In this document: piece after piece, positions 12,961 to 24,098 of the stretch
How the letters are laid out: each line of letters begins with the position of its first letter
Numbering within the stretch: position 1 is the stretch's first letter
DNA from: Saururus chinensis
Taxonomy: Eukaryota > Streptophyta > Magnoliopsida > Piperales > Saururaceae
Direction of reading: 5' to 3'
Length of the DNA stretch: 64,000 nucleotides
Assembly: GCA_035235625.1 (NCBI GenBank)
Contig: CP141143.1
Span: 34,395,178-34,459,177, forward strand
Made by a program: the position numbers and the translations under genes
The notes under the pieces: model-generated
Told to the model about the DNA's origin: nothing
Databases searched by the model: none
Seen by the model: only the letters and a program-made list of their open reading frames with translations

Positions 12961-13430
12961 TTAGTAATGATTGGATCTCTGAATTCATATCTTTCCATTT
13001 TTGTTTAATTAGGACCAAGAAATAATGGGGAACTGTTTTTGTTTAATTAGAAATAGGTTGCTTGAAGAATTGATAATGCTGAACTGATAGAAGTGCGACC
13101 TTCTATTTTCCCATGTTATGCTTTTCACATTTAGAAAGAAACTCTACGTTTTTGAATTTTGTGATAACAATGATAAATTAAATGCTTTATTTTTGTTGTT
13201 GAAAGGTTTTGTGGGAAGTTAATGTGATTCATACATCCCTATTTTTGCTTCATTAGAAATTGGAGTATCGAGAAGTTTTTTTTTTCTAGATAATTGCACA
13301 TTTTAATCGACAGGATCATTTCCTTATAGTTGGGCTGGAAAATATTTGGTATTTGCCGTTTATTGTGTGTGTATGGCACTCACTGAGCCCCAATGTTTGT
13401 TCATGAGACTTGTCCCATTTTTCTCTCCAG

Positions 13431-13509
13431 TTCCACCAAGTGTGGTGTGAGGTTGCCGAGGAAGCCAATCCTTTCTAGCAAACTGTACGGGGAGGTGCCT
13501 CTCACAAAG
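13431..13509 (+). pseudogene. Unidentified exon-like segment inside the CACTA element
   Basis: A 79-base segment has a strong acceptor before it (TTTTTCTCTCCAG) and a consensus donor after it (AAAG|GTAAGCC). One plus frame is open through it (CGVRLPRKPILSSKLYGE). The same place gives an 87-codon open frame on the minus strand (13360-13623). I do not recognise either. It may be a further captured exon, given the MAP65 and PP2C fragments downstream. Confidence 0.3.
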
Positions 13510-14479
13510 GTAAGCCTTCAAATCTCTCTTATTAGCAAATAAGTTCATCCTCTTTCCACCTTGAATTACTGAACTTAATATGGGTAGTAGTTTGTCAGCC
13601 TTCTTTGCTTTAATTTGCCACATACTACTTGCTTAGATTTTGCTAATTAACCATTTAGTTCAACTACTCGATAGGCATTGGTTTTATATTGTAGGTTACA
13701 TTTTTTTTTTCTAGTAAGAGTTGCATCCGGCTTCATTCCTATTAAGAAGAAAAAATGCTTCTTATATTTTGTTTTAAATTAGTTATGCCCTATTTTTATT
13801 GATTGTGCAAAATTGTTATTTGTATGTTCATGCCTATCAATTTTTTGGTCTATGAGACTATTTTGTATATTTTCCTCTAAATGTTCAAAGGTATTAGCGA
13901 TCATGACAAGTTGATTGGATCAACTTACTGTGATTTTCAATTCTGGTCATCCTAAGAATGCAATGCTATACCATTGCAGTTTCTTTTGCAAATTGAAAGT
14001 TAATGTGTTAAATTTGTATTATTTCATGACATCTACTTTTAATGTAGTGATATCGTATTTACTTACGAACTGCTGCTTAAATAATATGTTTACAGGTATG
14101 GCTCTAGGATGGAAGCAAAACTTATGTAATAAATCTGAGGACGAAGAGTGCCCACATACACCAAAACCTTCTTCTATTGATGTAGGTACTATGTGTATTC
14201 GTATGTTATGTTATTGTCCATTTACATTACTTACACAAATTGGATGTCTCTTTATAGGATCTTCTCAGAAAAGAGGTTGTTGATCAACAAAGCTTTACAT
14301 GATTTGGTAAGATTGATGTTTGCTTTCAATGTAGGAAAAAAGTAATGCAGGAAAAAAGGGTAGAATTGCATTGAAAGTCCAACATATAGGGGGTCAAAAC
14401 CATTTGTTTGTTATTTGTAGGAGATGGTAATTTTTGTCACATATTGTGTAATTGTGTTTGAAATATCATTTATTTGTTG

Positions 14480-15150
14480 CACTTAATATTTAGTATCTCC
14501 CATTGAATGATACATCGAAAAGACTATAAGAGTAGGGAAGAACAACATTCAATGATTGATTTGTATAAAAAAACTCACTACTCAAGAAAGAAAGGTGACT
14601 TCGTGAGCGACGAGGCTAGGGCGTTGCATGTAAGACCTAAAATGTATAGTACTATGAGATGCATGTATTAAGCACAAACTTATAATTCATTTTATTTTTC
14701 TCTAATGACTTCTTGGCGCACAAATGTACTTGTAGGATTGGATGATTAAGGAAGTGGACAACGTTGCTTTAAGTGACGATGATACTCTTGTAGAAACACC
14801 AGACCAGATAGCGTTTAGGCTTATAGGGGAGTGAAAATATTACGCCCGCGGACATGGAAAGGGTGAGGTGGCCCTATTGCCCTCATCAAGGTAGGACTTG
14901 GCTTCATGACTTGAGGATGCTACACAAATAGCCCAAATGGCGGAAACGACAGCCTCTCAAGTACGTGAGATGGTGGGAGAATATCAAGAAAGGTTAGTAC
15001 GTCAAGAAGCTTTGTGTGCAAAACAAAAAAGTTAGATATCTGAGCAAAAAAGTCAAATATCTGAGCAATGGAGTCAACTTTATGCTCTTCAAAGTCAAAT
15101 GGACATGTTGATGGCATTCATGAAAGAGCAACAATGCAAGCGTTGATTAT
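14480..15150 (+). pseudogene. CACTA ORF1-like (plant transposase, Ptta/En/Spm, PF03004-type) relic
   Basis: The first part (to 14629) ends in LYKKTHYSRKKGDFVSDEA, followed by a donor (CAT|GTAAG). A second exon from 14736 (after TTGTAG) reads ...TPDQIAFRLIGE, then a stop at about 14832, then YYARGHGKG, then in another frame a coiled-coil-like ALCAKQKS...QSQMDMLMAFMKEQ. This order (KKTH...FVD-E motif, glycine-rich patch, C-terminal coiled coil) is typical of the PF03004-type proteins linked to CACTA elements. Stops and a frameshift make it non-functional. It suggests the element descends from an autonomous CACTA. Confidence 0.6.
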
Positions 15151-15576
15151 GGCAATTAGCTCTCTTGCAGTGTTCTCATTTGCTCTTTCTTAGTTATTTG
15201 AATCTAATATGTTGTAATATGTAGTGGACATTTATTGCATAGTACTATTGTAGTAATCTAGGCCACCTTTCTACATTCATGAAATAGCATCAAAGCAAGC
15301 GTCAAAGAAGGTAATCTAATTGACCATATTTTTCTCAATTTCAGATGATGTACAACATGCTTGATAATGGGAAAAATCAAATCAGTTCTATGGCATTCCT
15401 TATGTCAAATCAAATTATGGCATTCCTTATGTCTTGGTAAGTTAGTGGCTATTGTCAGTTATCTATTCAATTGATGTCACTTTCCTATCATGTTTATGGT
15501 CATATGTGCCATTTCATGCATTAATAGCTCAATTTGGTAAGTTCAGTGGTTGTTGATTTGTTTATGCTGCTTTCAG

Positions 15577-16990
15577 TTAGATCGCATTCATAAAGTTCTT
15601 GAATGCATAAATGAAATACATCGCCTTTGTGCCATTCTTGGGATGGATTTTGGGAAGATTGTGAGTGAAGTGCATCCAAAGTTACATGAAACTAGCCTGG
15701 GAAAACAACAAATATTAGCAATAATACATTAAATGGTCTAGCGCAATCCATTCATCAATTGACGGTGAGAAAAAAGATAGACAACAAAAAGTAAGATATT
15801 ACTGTAGTTTGCCTATTCTTTCTTATGTTTTTCATATATCATATTTGTTCAGCTTTTGCCATTAATGGACACTTGAAAGTGACACTTGCTTATATGCTTG
15901 AACTTTGGAACTTAATGGATTCTTTTGATGACAAGAAGATTTGTTCTGCCAGAGTTGTTAGCATCCTTGGCTCATCTGAAAAGGAAATTATTGGGTCTGA
16001 CATACTTTTAAGTGGAGATGATGGAAGAGGTATGCTTTGATTCATTGATTCCTCTATTCTACTCTTAAGGTTCAAAAAATTACTTAATTTTTCAATGTTC
16101 CCTTAAAAACATGTTGACAGGCATCAACTGAGGTTGAAAGACTGTCAAAATTGAAAGCCAGCAGATTGAAGGAATTGGTTCTCAAGAAATGATCAGAACT
16201 TTGAAGAAATATGTAGAAAGGCACATATCGAGCCTGTCATGAGCACAGATTCTAAGAAGACCAATGCACTCATTGACTTAGGTGTGAATTTATGGTTCAT
16301 ATGCTGCAAAATTAACAACTAGATGCTTGTTTTATGAAATGTTTAAATTTTAGGTATCGTGGATCCTTTTGAAATTCTCACCAAAATTGAGACACAAATA
16401 GTGAAAGCAAAAGAAGAATCGTTTAGCAGGAAAGATATATTAGACAGGAATGAGAAATGGCTGCTGCATGTGAGGAAGAAAGTTAGCTTGAAGAGTATAG
16501 CCAAGTAAGTAAGTTGTCAGTAAGCACTAAGAATTATGCTTCAAAAGGCAAAAGGTGCATATCATTAAAGAAAATTACCTTCCATGGATGTATTTTTAGA
16601 AAAACATAATTAGATATTTTGTTTCATTGTATTTTCCAACTCATCAATCCAAATTTTAAAGGTCTCGTAAATGTGCAGGACGAGAACTGCTATAATGTTA
16701 GACGTGGGGCCCATGTTGACCTCAAGCTTGTAGAACGAGCCCGAGTAACTATCACAAAGATTCTATGTGTTTTATTTCCTTGTGACTTAACATTTATCGT
16801 CTAATGTTCAGTTTTTGAGTGATATGACGAACTATTTGAATCCTCTGTTTTGAACTGAATCCTCTATTTAACTATTATTACCTTTTTGAATTTTGTGCAG
16901 AATTAGAAGAAATTGCAGGATTTGCGACTTACGGAGAAGGAAGCATTGTATGGCTCTAAACCTAGTCCAAAAAGAAGTAATAGCTTTAGG
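15577..16990 (+). pseudogene. Captured MAP65/PRC1/Ase1-family gene fragment
   Basis: MAP65 proteins bundle microtubules in the spindle midzone and phragmoplast. Six or seven exon segments with recognisable splice sites follow the family order: 15577-15790 (CAILGMDF, VHPKLHE), about 15860-16029 (MLELWNLMDSF), 16121-16281 (VERLSKLKASRLKELVLKK), 16354-16504 (ILTKIETQIVKAKEESFSRK), 16679-16760 (NVRRGAHVDLKLVERARV) and 16901-16990 (KEALYGSKPSP). Introns are retained, so it was copied from genomic DNA rather than mRNA. Disruptions include a stop just after LVLKK, an extra base a few codons later, and shifts late in the first segment. The N-terminal dimerisation region is absent. The middle microtubule-binding region is the part captured. 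Confidence 0.85.
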
Positions 16991-18258
16991 AAGTAGATTG
17001 CTTCTTTTTTTTAACACAATTCAAATTTTTTTATTGGCATTGTCGGCATTTTCCTTCTTTCTCATTCATACATTGCACTGATCTCATTACCAGCATTCCC
17101 TCATTATTGTTCTTAAATATTGGGTTTTGCCTCCTATATAACTTTAGATCTTCAATTCTGTTTTCATCTACTAAATCTATGCTCCTGCATCCTCCCTCAT
17201 ACCTCATATGTTTCTTAGGGCATTTCAACATCTCCATTTTATCTGGTCGAAGTTCCTATTATATTCCTTGCTATCCAAGATGATTATCTAATACTTCATT
17301 ATCAAATAGCTTTTTCCTGGATTTAGTATAATGTGCTGATGTTTTTCTTATTATCCATATGAAGTAGTCATTCTTTGGAATGCGATAATAAATTGGTTAA
17401 TCAAATATCTTCAGTTGTTTGATTAACCGGGTATAAACTAACTTTCCTTGAGGTAAACTTTCGTCTTTAACTCCAGTCATAGTTGTAAACTTATCTGTAT
17501 TTAAATATTACTAGGAGTTGATGAAAAGCGCTTAGATGAGTTTCCCACTAAACTGCCCAAATATTACTGTACCTGAGCAATAAATTGGAAATTTGAGGAT
17601 AATATGACCCTTATCAAGCCTGGTGTGAGCATAATAAGAGGAGAATAAGTGTATAATCTAAGAAAACGGTTTACTGGACACAATCTAGTGTGCTGAAGTA
17701 AAACTTATAGAAGAGTTTACTAGACACAATATAATATGAATAAAAAGACTTCTGATTGCACTATCAGGCTTGGAACGTGATTGGCAACTATATTTTTCCT
17801 TTACCTTGAAACTACCTAATAAGGTGTTGGTTTCAGGAACGTGATTGTATTTGTCAAAGTTGCCATCTTTCTTCCCAACTCACTTTCTATAAAGAAGCGT
17901 ATTGTATCTAAAGTTTCTTTTAATGGAATAGTGTATCTAAAGTTGAATTAGGAAGTTGTATTTATAATTTTATGACAATATTAATGCATTATACCACAGA
18001 TTACAAATGAAGGACTTGGTAAACTTGATTAATTGATTGTTCAATATTGCTTGTACTTGTGCCAGATCAGGGAACTCTATAGATTCTTTGGGAAATCTTT
18101 TTTAATAGAAATAACTTTTTTTTTGTGGTTGTAAATTTATGTTTTTGTTAGTTGTTTTTTTTCTTGATATGTGGGAGATTATCTCTCTTGTTTCTAACAT
18201 AATTTTGCTGATTTGTTCAAGTATGAGCTGATGCTTTATTATCTTTCATTATTTTCAG
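16991..18258. other. CACTA interior between captured fragments
   Basis: This AT-rich sequence has no convincing coding signal. It may be the intron or 3' flank of either captured gene. A T-rich stretch and TTATTTTCAG at 18249-18258 form the acceptor for the PP2C exon. Confidence 0.4.
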
Positions 18259-18533
18259 GTAACACGATCTATTGGTGATATATATATGAAAAATATTGAG
18301 TATAATAGAGAGCCCTTACATTACAATTTGAGCCACATGATCATTTTGTGATTTTTGCATCTGATGGGCTATGGTAACATTTGAGCAATCAAGATGCACT
18401 TGACATAATTAAAGATGAATTGTCAATTCTGATTCTTGGAGTAAAGCAACTAAAGATAGAGGGAAAGAAGTTAAGATTGAAGAGATACATGGAAATTTGT
18501 TCATAGCATTACTTGTGAGTGGTGTTGTATTAA
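18259..18533 (+). pseudogene. Captured PP2C-type protein phosphatase fragment
   Basis: After an acceptor at 18258 the frame reads VTRSIGDIYMKN...NREPL, then in another frame EPHDHFVIFASDGLW, a stop, then HLSNQDALDIIK. These are conserved C-terminal blocks of plant PP2C phosphatases, including the metal-binding DG of ASDGLW, and look most like the clade D type. About 30 residues normally found between the NREP and PHD blocks are missing, which shifts the frame. A stop occupies the place of the residue after DGLW. The tail (to 18533) is a degenerate match to the RRHFHDDITV region. It is non-functional. Confidence 0.8.
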
Positions 18534-18719
18534 TTTGACCACAGGAACAATGGTTATTCAAATGGAACATCAAATATTGTAACCATGAAAGTAAAATTAA
18601 TAATTTTTAAATTAATTCTTTTCACTAAGCAAAATTTGTCAAACCAATAGTGGCTGCATCAATGCTTGAAAAGTAGTGCATTTAGGAAGAGGGGAAGGTG
18701 ATTAATATAGTTGCATTAG

Positions 18720-19534
18720 TGACAGTTTTCTAGAATTGATTTATTTTATTTTTTATATTAAATAATTTTTTGCGATGCATTTATAATGTTGCAATAAATA
18801 ATTAAATTAGCAAATAAATTTTATTTCATATTTTGAAGTATTTTTAGCGACACATGCCTATTTGTGCTATAAGAATACTATTAGCAACGTAAAACAAACA
18901 AATGTCGCTAAAACTCTTCAAAATAGCGACACATAAGTTTTTCCCAGAGCAATTCTATACTTATATTAAGGAAAATAAAGAATTATTAACGACGTATAGT
19001 TGCATCCCTATTAATAGTATAATTAGCAACATATCTATCTGTTGCTATTTATGTGAGTAATTGCGACGTAAACATATTCGTCACTAGTAGATTCACTATT
19101 AGCGACGTATATAAGATTCGCAACATATATATATGTCGCTAATAAGATTCGCAACGTATAGCTAAATTACTTAATAAAGCTATTAGCGACATATATATAC
19201 ATTGCTATATGTGTTAGCGATGTATATATATACGTCGCTACAACTTATTAGGGATGTATACTTATTCGTCACTAATAGTAGCGACATATCTTATTCATCA
19301 CTAATGTGGAACTATTAGGGACATATTTTATATTATTAGCGACGTATATCATACGTCGCTAACGACAATTATTAGCGACACTTTTTAGTATTTGTCGCCA
19401 ATCAGCAATTGCAACTCCACTTTTATCGATGCTTATGGTGACGCAGTTTATATGCTGCTACTACGCATTAGCGACGCATAGCTTAGTATTAGCAACATAA
19501 AATTACATCACTAATACTCTATTTTGTTGTAGTG
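18720..19534. repeat. Right subterminal array of TTAGCGACG motifs
   Basis: There are about 25 degenerate motif copies in both orientations up to the terminal ATTTTGTTGTAGTG. Inverted pairs are clear, for example around 19210-19235 (GTTAGCGATGTATATA / TATACGTCGCTA) and 19335-19362. They mirror the left array. Confidence 0.85.
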
Positions 19535-20872
19535 TGTGATGTCGAGCTCAAATCTACTATTATGTAAGAATTTCAATGAAATAAGGAGAAAGTTAGTGTG
19601 TCCGTAGCATGCGTGGGGAACATTGTGAGATGTGGGATTGAGATTCAACATCTCATTTTACTTAAAAAGCATTCAGGTAGGCTTTCTGATTTATACACGC
19701 ATGCCCTACCTGATATGCTGAGTACATACTAAAAGAAAGACTCGTAAAATATAATCTTATTTTGAACCATTGACATTTTTTGTTACACTATCAATTTAAA
19801 ACTAGATAAACTATGGAACATGTAAAGAGAATTTGACCTCTAGCTCACAATTCACATGAGCGAACTATCCAACCTTGGTTCATGTTGAGCCACTACTATG
19901 GTTCACCTTCAACCTAATAAAGTTAAAAGTGCAAACCATCGTCAACTTTGTCCCCATGCATGTTATTCAAGATAAGTGATATAATCAACATTTTCCTCTA
20001 CTTTGCCCATTATATGACTCCAAACATTTATGATTTTTGTGTAAATGAGTCCAGATACTTATCCCAAGACAATTATTATTTTACATAACCAAACAGTAAT
20101 AGTTTATGAAGTAATACAAGTTAATGTGCATGTGCATTTGCATTCGTTAATAAAGAGCAACAATTTTCACTTAGCATGTAAGTGGATACGATCAGCTATG
20201 GTCATTTTCCAATTTCTACCTATATATGACAAATAGCAAAATTGTTGATATGTAATTGAAGTGATGTGATATCTATTTAAGCTCCATGCAAAAGTGACAA
20301 TCGAACATAATGACATTTTTGCACCATAAATACTACAAATAATACATTTTGTTCGCATTTCATACTTCTAGATATTTGGTAGTTGTCCAAAATAAGATTA
20401 AATGTCAATTTTTTCATTCACGTACTTTACTTAAAAATATTATGTATTATTAAGATGAACTTATAAAAAGGACAATAAATGCCCACTTACAAAAAATTAC
20501 GTAGGAAAAGTGTGTAAAAAATAATAATATAGTAGCTTAAAAATTTTTGAGCAGCTAAGCTCATGTCCCAATTATAGAGTATCATTGTTTCTGTTGATTC
20601 TCACAAGTAATGAGATTAGGAAAGAAGAGACGTAAATGGTACTACTGCCCCTAGCAAATACCCACTTATTGTGTCCCTTTTACCTCATTCCCTTAGGACT
20701 TCTCTTCTTTAAGGAAATACACTTAACCTAGGGGATACCTGTTATGACTTTGGAAGACACTTAGATGGCAATACGTATTAGAGCCTAAGAAATTATAAAA
20801 CATATAATTATATGTATTGTAATCTAAGAAGGATATTATAGGCATAGTATGGTAAAATAGTAGCATAGATAC
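19535..20872 (-). other. Intron 3 of the minus-strand SDR relic (module 1)
   Basis: This segment is related in inverted orientation to intron 3 of gene A (for example CATTATATGACTCCAAACATTTATGATTT here and its complement near 24150-24185) and in direct orientation to 51100-52477 and 60230-61208. No gene was seen. Confidence 0.6.
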
Positions 20873-21056
20873 CTTTGGCAATTAAGCCACAGAGTTTGCC
20901 ATTGGAGACAATGCCGCCAACTGAGGATACAAACACAATACGTCCATTAGAAGAGGCTTTGACGTGATGGTGGGCGAGCTGGGACATGTGGAAGGCGAAG
21001 TCCTCCATTGTATGTTTCTCTATGGAGTTGTATATGCCAGTTCCCACACTGTTCAC
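20873..21056 (-). pseudogene. SDR exon 3 relic, minus strand (module 1)
   Basis: The exon runs from an acceptor (GCAG at 21060-21057) to a donor (AAAG|GT at 20873). It encodes VNSVGTGIYNS...EDFAFHMSQLAHH...GRIVFVSSVGGIVS. It is 184 bases against 223 in genes A and B; the 39 missing bases keep frame. They remove the TNFES stretch (active-site Asn) and the YxxxK catalytic Tyr region, so it cannot be an active SDR. Its mate exon 4 is at 10515-10555, separated by the CACTA insertion. It faces gene A head to head. Confidence 0.8.
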
Positions 21057-22784
21057 CTGCTTCCACATAATGAAGTTTTTCTTAATGTAGTTGATCAACA
21101 GATTTTTTAATTTTATCGCTGAATTTTTGTTTTCAGTGGTCCTTGTGGATATTAAGGTGACTTGAAGATATCTGATGGGCACAATTCAAATGCACCACCA
21201 TTGATTTGTGTGCAGTGGGTTTGGACGTGCAAATTTTGAAGGAGAAACCCACTATTGATTTGAGTTATGGCCATAACTAATGGATTTGAGCATTCTTGCC
21301 ATGAAAGAGAAATAGGCTTTACTGTTTGAAATTCAATGATATTAATTTTCAAATTGGCGTTGTAGCTTACCTTCCCCCACTCCTAAGATAGCGTAACAGT
21401 AGAAATCTAGAATCCCTCTGCAAATAAAAATTGAACCACTATATTATATGATACCATGAAATTCAAGATTGTATACAAACAATATTAAAGAAATATCATG
21501 AAGAAGAACAACCACGCCATTTACGGGGCTTTCTCACATAATTCATGTGAGCGGACAGGTTTGGAGGGCCTATCTTATTTTGATAATAAAAAAAGTGGTA
21601 TTGTACCATGGGAAATTATTAGGTATGGTTATGAATATCACAAAATTCGTTCTCATCACCAATAGGTGATGAAAATCTATAGGCCAAAAAAGAAAATGAT
21701 GTGTGTGGGTATGTTTACCACCCACTGGTGATGAGCATGAATTTCATGTACACTTTGCATACCCAATAATTTCTTTAGGACACCTTGGCTAATGAAAAAT
21801 ACTTTAACAATGCGAAATTTTACCTGTCAAAACTTTACTTCATCATTGCTACACCATTGATGAGTGGGTCTCACCTTTGCAAAATAATGAAGTGAGGTTT
21901 TGACGTATAAAAATTCACATCGCCATAGCATTACTCCTGGCTAATAGAAGTATAGCAGGTATGCCATCCGTAGGCCGAAAGTTGCATCTAGCTCCACTTG
22001 TCCCTTTTTCCCAATCTTATGTGAATACAAACAAATAAATCAATGCAAATTTTAGCATGGTCCTTTTTATCTATTTTTTTACACTTTTACTATTTTATAT
22101 TAATAACTACACTTAGAAAAATAATAATTTTTATTTAATGATGAAACTTACATCTAAAAGAAGCAAAAATAAACTTATGATACTCTTTTTTAAGTACTAG
22201 ATTGAACAAAATAGAACTACTAATATGAAATATTTTTTTGTGTAAAATAGAGCTATTAATTTTGGACCGAGAGATTATATATAAAGGCATTCATGGGGCA
22301 CCCATGCCCATATTCTTGTAACTGCCTTCCTCTAGGGGAAGAAAGGCCAAATTAAACAACCATACTGTGTAAACACTATTTAAGAAACACTCCTATAATG
22401 AAGAAGATTAAACCACGCAATTATTCTTGTATATGTCTTTCTCTTACTCCTGGTTTTCTCACATGATATTCATGTGAGCGGACTCGTTTGGAGGACTTAT
22501 CTATTGCCTTCTATCCTTATCCTTAGAACAACTCCCAGGCTAATAGATGTACAACGTGTACGCCATCTAACGGCTAAACATTGCATCCAGTTCCACTTGT
22601 CCCTTAATTCCTATCTTAAGTGAATAGGCAACATTGAGGCATCATGTGTTTTTTCGGTGCACCCTCGTCAGTGGTGACGATTGGACCAACAAATTCATGA
22701 ATGCAGCATTATTTGACAAAGTGGTAACGTTGAAATATCTCGTCCTTGCTCATCGATGGAAGTAATCTCTTTCCTTCTTTCCTC
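21057..22784. promoter_or_regulatory. Divergent intergenic/promoter region between the minus SDR relic and gene A
   Basis: Bases 21065-21360 still match intron 2 of the plus genes, inverted. From about 21370 the sequence is shared with 28420-28570, 52970-53640 and 61204-62450. It contains an internal duplication: CTTTCTCACAT...CATGTGAGCGGAC occurs near 21529 and 22451, and a TATATATAAA box with a leader-like block at 22276-22350 resembles the true TATA and leader at 22785-22870. The upstream copy reads GAAGAAAGGCC where the true start reads GAAGAATGGCC. Confidence 0.55.
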
Positions 22785-22793
22785 TATATATAA
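22785..22793 (+). promoter_or_regulatory. TATA box of SDR gene A
   Basis: TATATATAA lies 61 bases before the ATG at 22846. The same box and spacing are kept before gene B (62453-62461). A start of transcription about 30 bases downstream would exclude the in-frame ATG at 22804, supporting 22846 as the start codon. Confidence 0.6.
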
Positions 22794-24098
22794 GAAGGTT
22801 TTCATGAAGCTCTATCCCATATTGTTGTATCCCTTGACCGGAAGAATGGCCGAAGCAAAGAACAGGTGAAGCCTTGAAGGAGCAACAGCGTTGGTCACAG
22901 GAGGGACCAAAGGAATTGGGTAAGCCGAATTTAATATTTCATGTTTCTTATTTCATTAGATTGATAAAGGTTGTGGTCACTGCTTTGGTAAAGATAGCAT
23001 TACAAATGGTTTCTAGGAATCCATGCATGTACGTGAATAGAAATTGTAGATATGATATATGATGCATATATCATAGACATGTAGAACACTTAAAGCTAGA
23101 AAGGTATCGTTTCCTGGTTAATGAACGGAAAATGATGCATGCATGTAATTTTCAAGTAAACACAATTATAAACGAAAAATAAAGAACATTGTGCACAATA
23201 ATGCATTTGCAATACGTGCTCAGGCATGTGAGCCATCAGATCATCTAAGCCCCACAAATCACAATGACCTGGCGGATCCTACCCTTGAGCTTATAAATTC
23301 ACATAATAAGAGCTTCACCATCGAAGTCAGTAGTCAAATTTCCTCGTGGGCTGGTGCGTTATACAGATTTTCATTCATGGAAACTTGGAATTTTGTTGAG
23401 GCAGGCGTGCAGTGGTTAAGGAACTGGCTGAGTTTGGAGCGTCGGTGTACACATGCGCCCGGAACGAGTCAGAGCTAGATGAACGCTTGAAGGAGTGGAA
23501 AGATGCCGGACTCAGGGTCATCGGGTCGGTCTGCGACGTTGCTTCTAGACACTCCAGAGAGAAGTTGATGCAGGATGTGTCCACCGCCTTTGGAGGGAAG
23601 CTCAACATACTGGTGAGAAATACAAATATACCTGATACATGGCAAGAATGCCCAAATACAATACAATAGTGCATATCAGAGCAATGAGACTAACCTCTAT
23701 TTACCATGTACACTATCGATCTTAAAAATAAACGGTCTCCAAGCATTCCTTATGCTCAGCTCTTAAAAATCTCTTCGTTACTCAAATGGGCCTTCTAAGG
23801 ACCTCTAAAAACAATGATAAAATCCGAAACCTTCTAATCTACTATACTAAGAAAATCTTCGCTACATGGAAGCAGGTGAACAATGTGGGAACATGCATAA
23901 ATAAGTCTACAGAGGAACATACAGCGGAGGATTTCACCTTCCTAATGAGTACAAACTTTGAATCTGCCTACCACATGTCCCAGCTCGCCCAGCCTCTCCT
24001 CCAAGCCTCTGGTAATGGAAGCATTGTGTTTCTGTCATCTGTCGCTGGCCTTGTCTCCCTTGGCGAACTCGTAGGCTCGGTCTATGCAGCTGCCAAAG

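Larger units (their letters stand above)
10928..19534. mobile_element. Complete CACTA (En/Spm-type) element with captured gene fragments, TSD TGT
   Basis: The left end is CACTACAACAAAATG at 10928 and the right end is ATTTTGTTGTAGTG to 19534, an inverted pair. The flanks are TGT at 10925-10927 and at 19535-19537. Related empty sites occur at about 51100 (GCTAATATGACATCGAGCTC) and 60225 (GCTAATGTGACGTTGAGCTC), which equal this locus with the element and one TGT removed. The interior contains subterminal TTAGCGACG arrays at both ends, GA tracts, a PF03004-like relic, MAP65 exons and a PP2C fragment. I see no TNP2 transposase domain, so it is likely non-autonomous. It lies in intron 3 of a minus-strand SDR pseudogene. 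Confidence 0.92.

Noticed and set aside
10928..19534. CRISPR-like array, because of the many short regular repeats
   Set aside because: The TTAGCGACG motifs are degenerate, occur in both orientations, vary in spacing and are bounded by CACTA ends; this is eukaryotic DNA.
22804..22845. Upstream in-frame ATG adding 14 residues to the SDR genes
   Set aside because: The same ATG exists before gene B (62472), but it is only about 11 bases past the TATA box, so it should lie before the transcription start.
23191..23478. 95-codon plus frame overlapping intron 1 and exon 2 of gene A
   Set aside because: It crosses the intron acceptor in the wrong frame; the real exon 2 frame starts at 23405.
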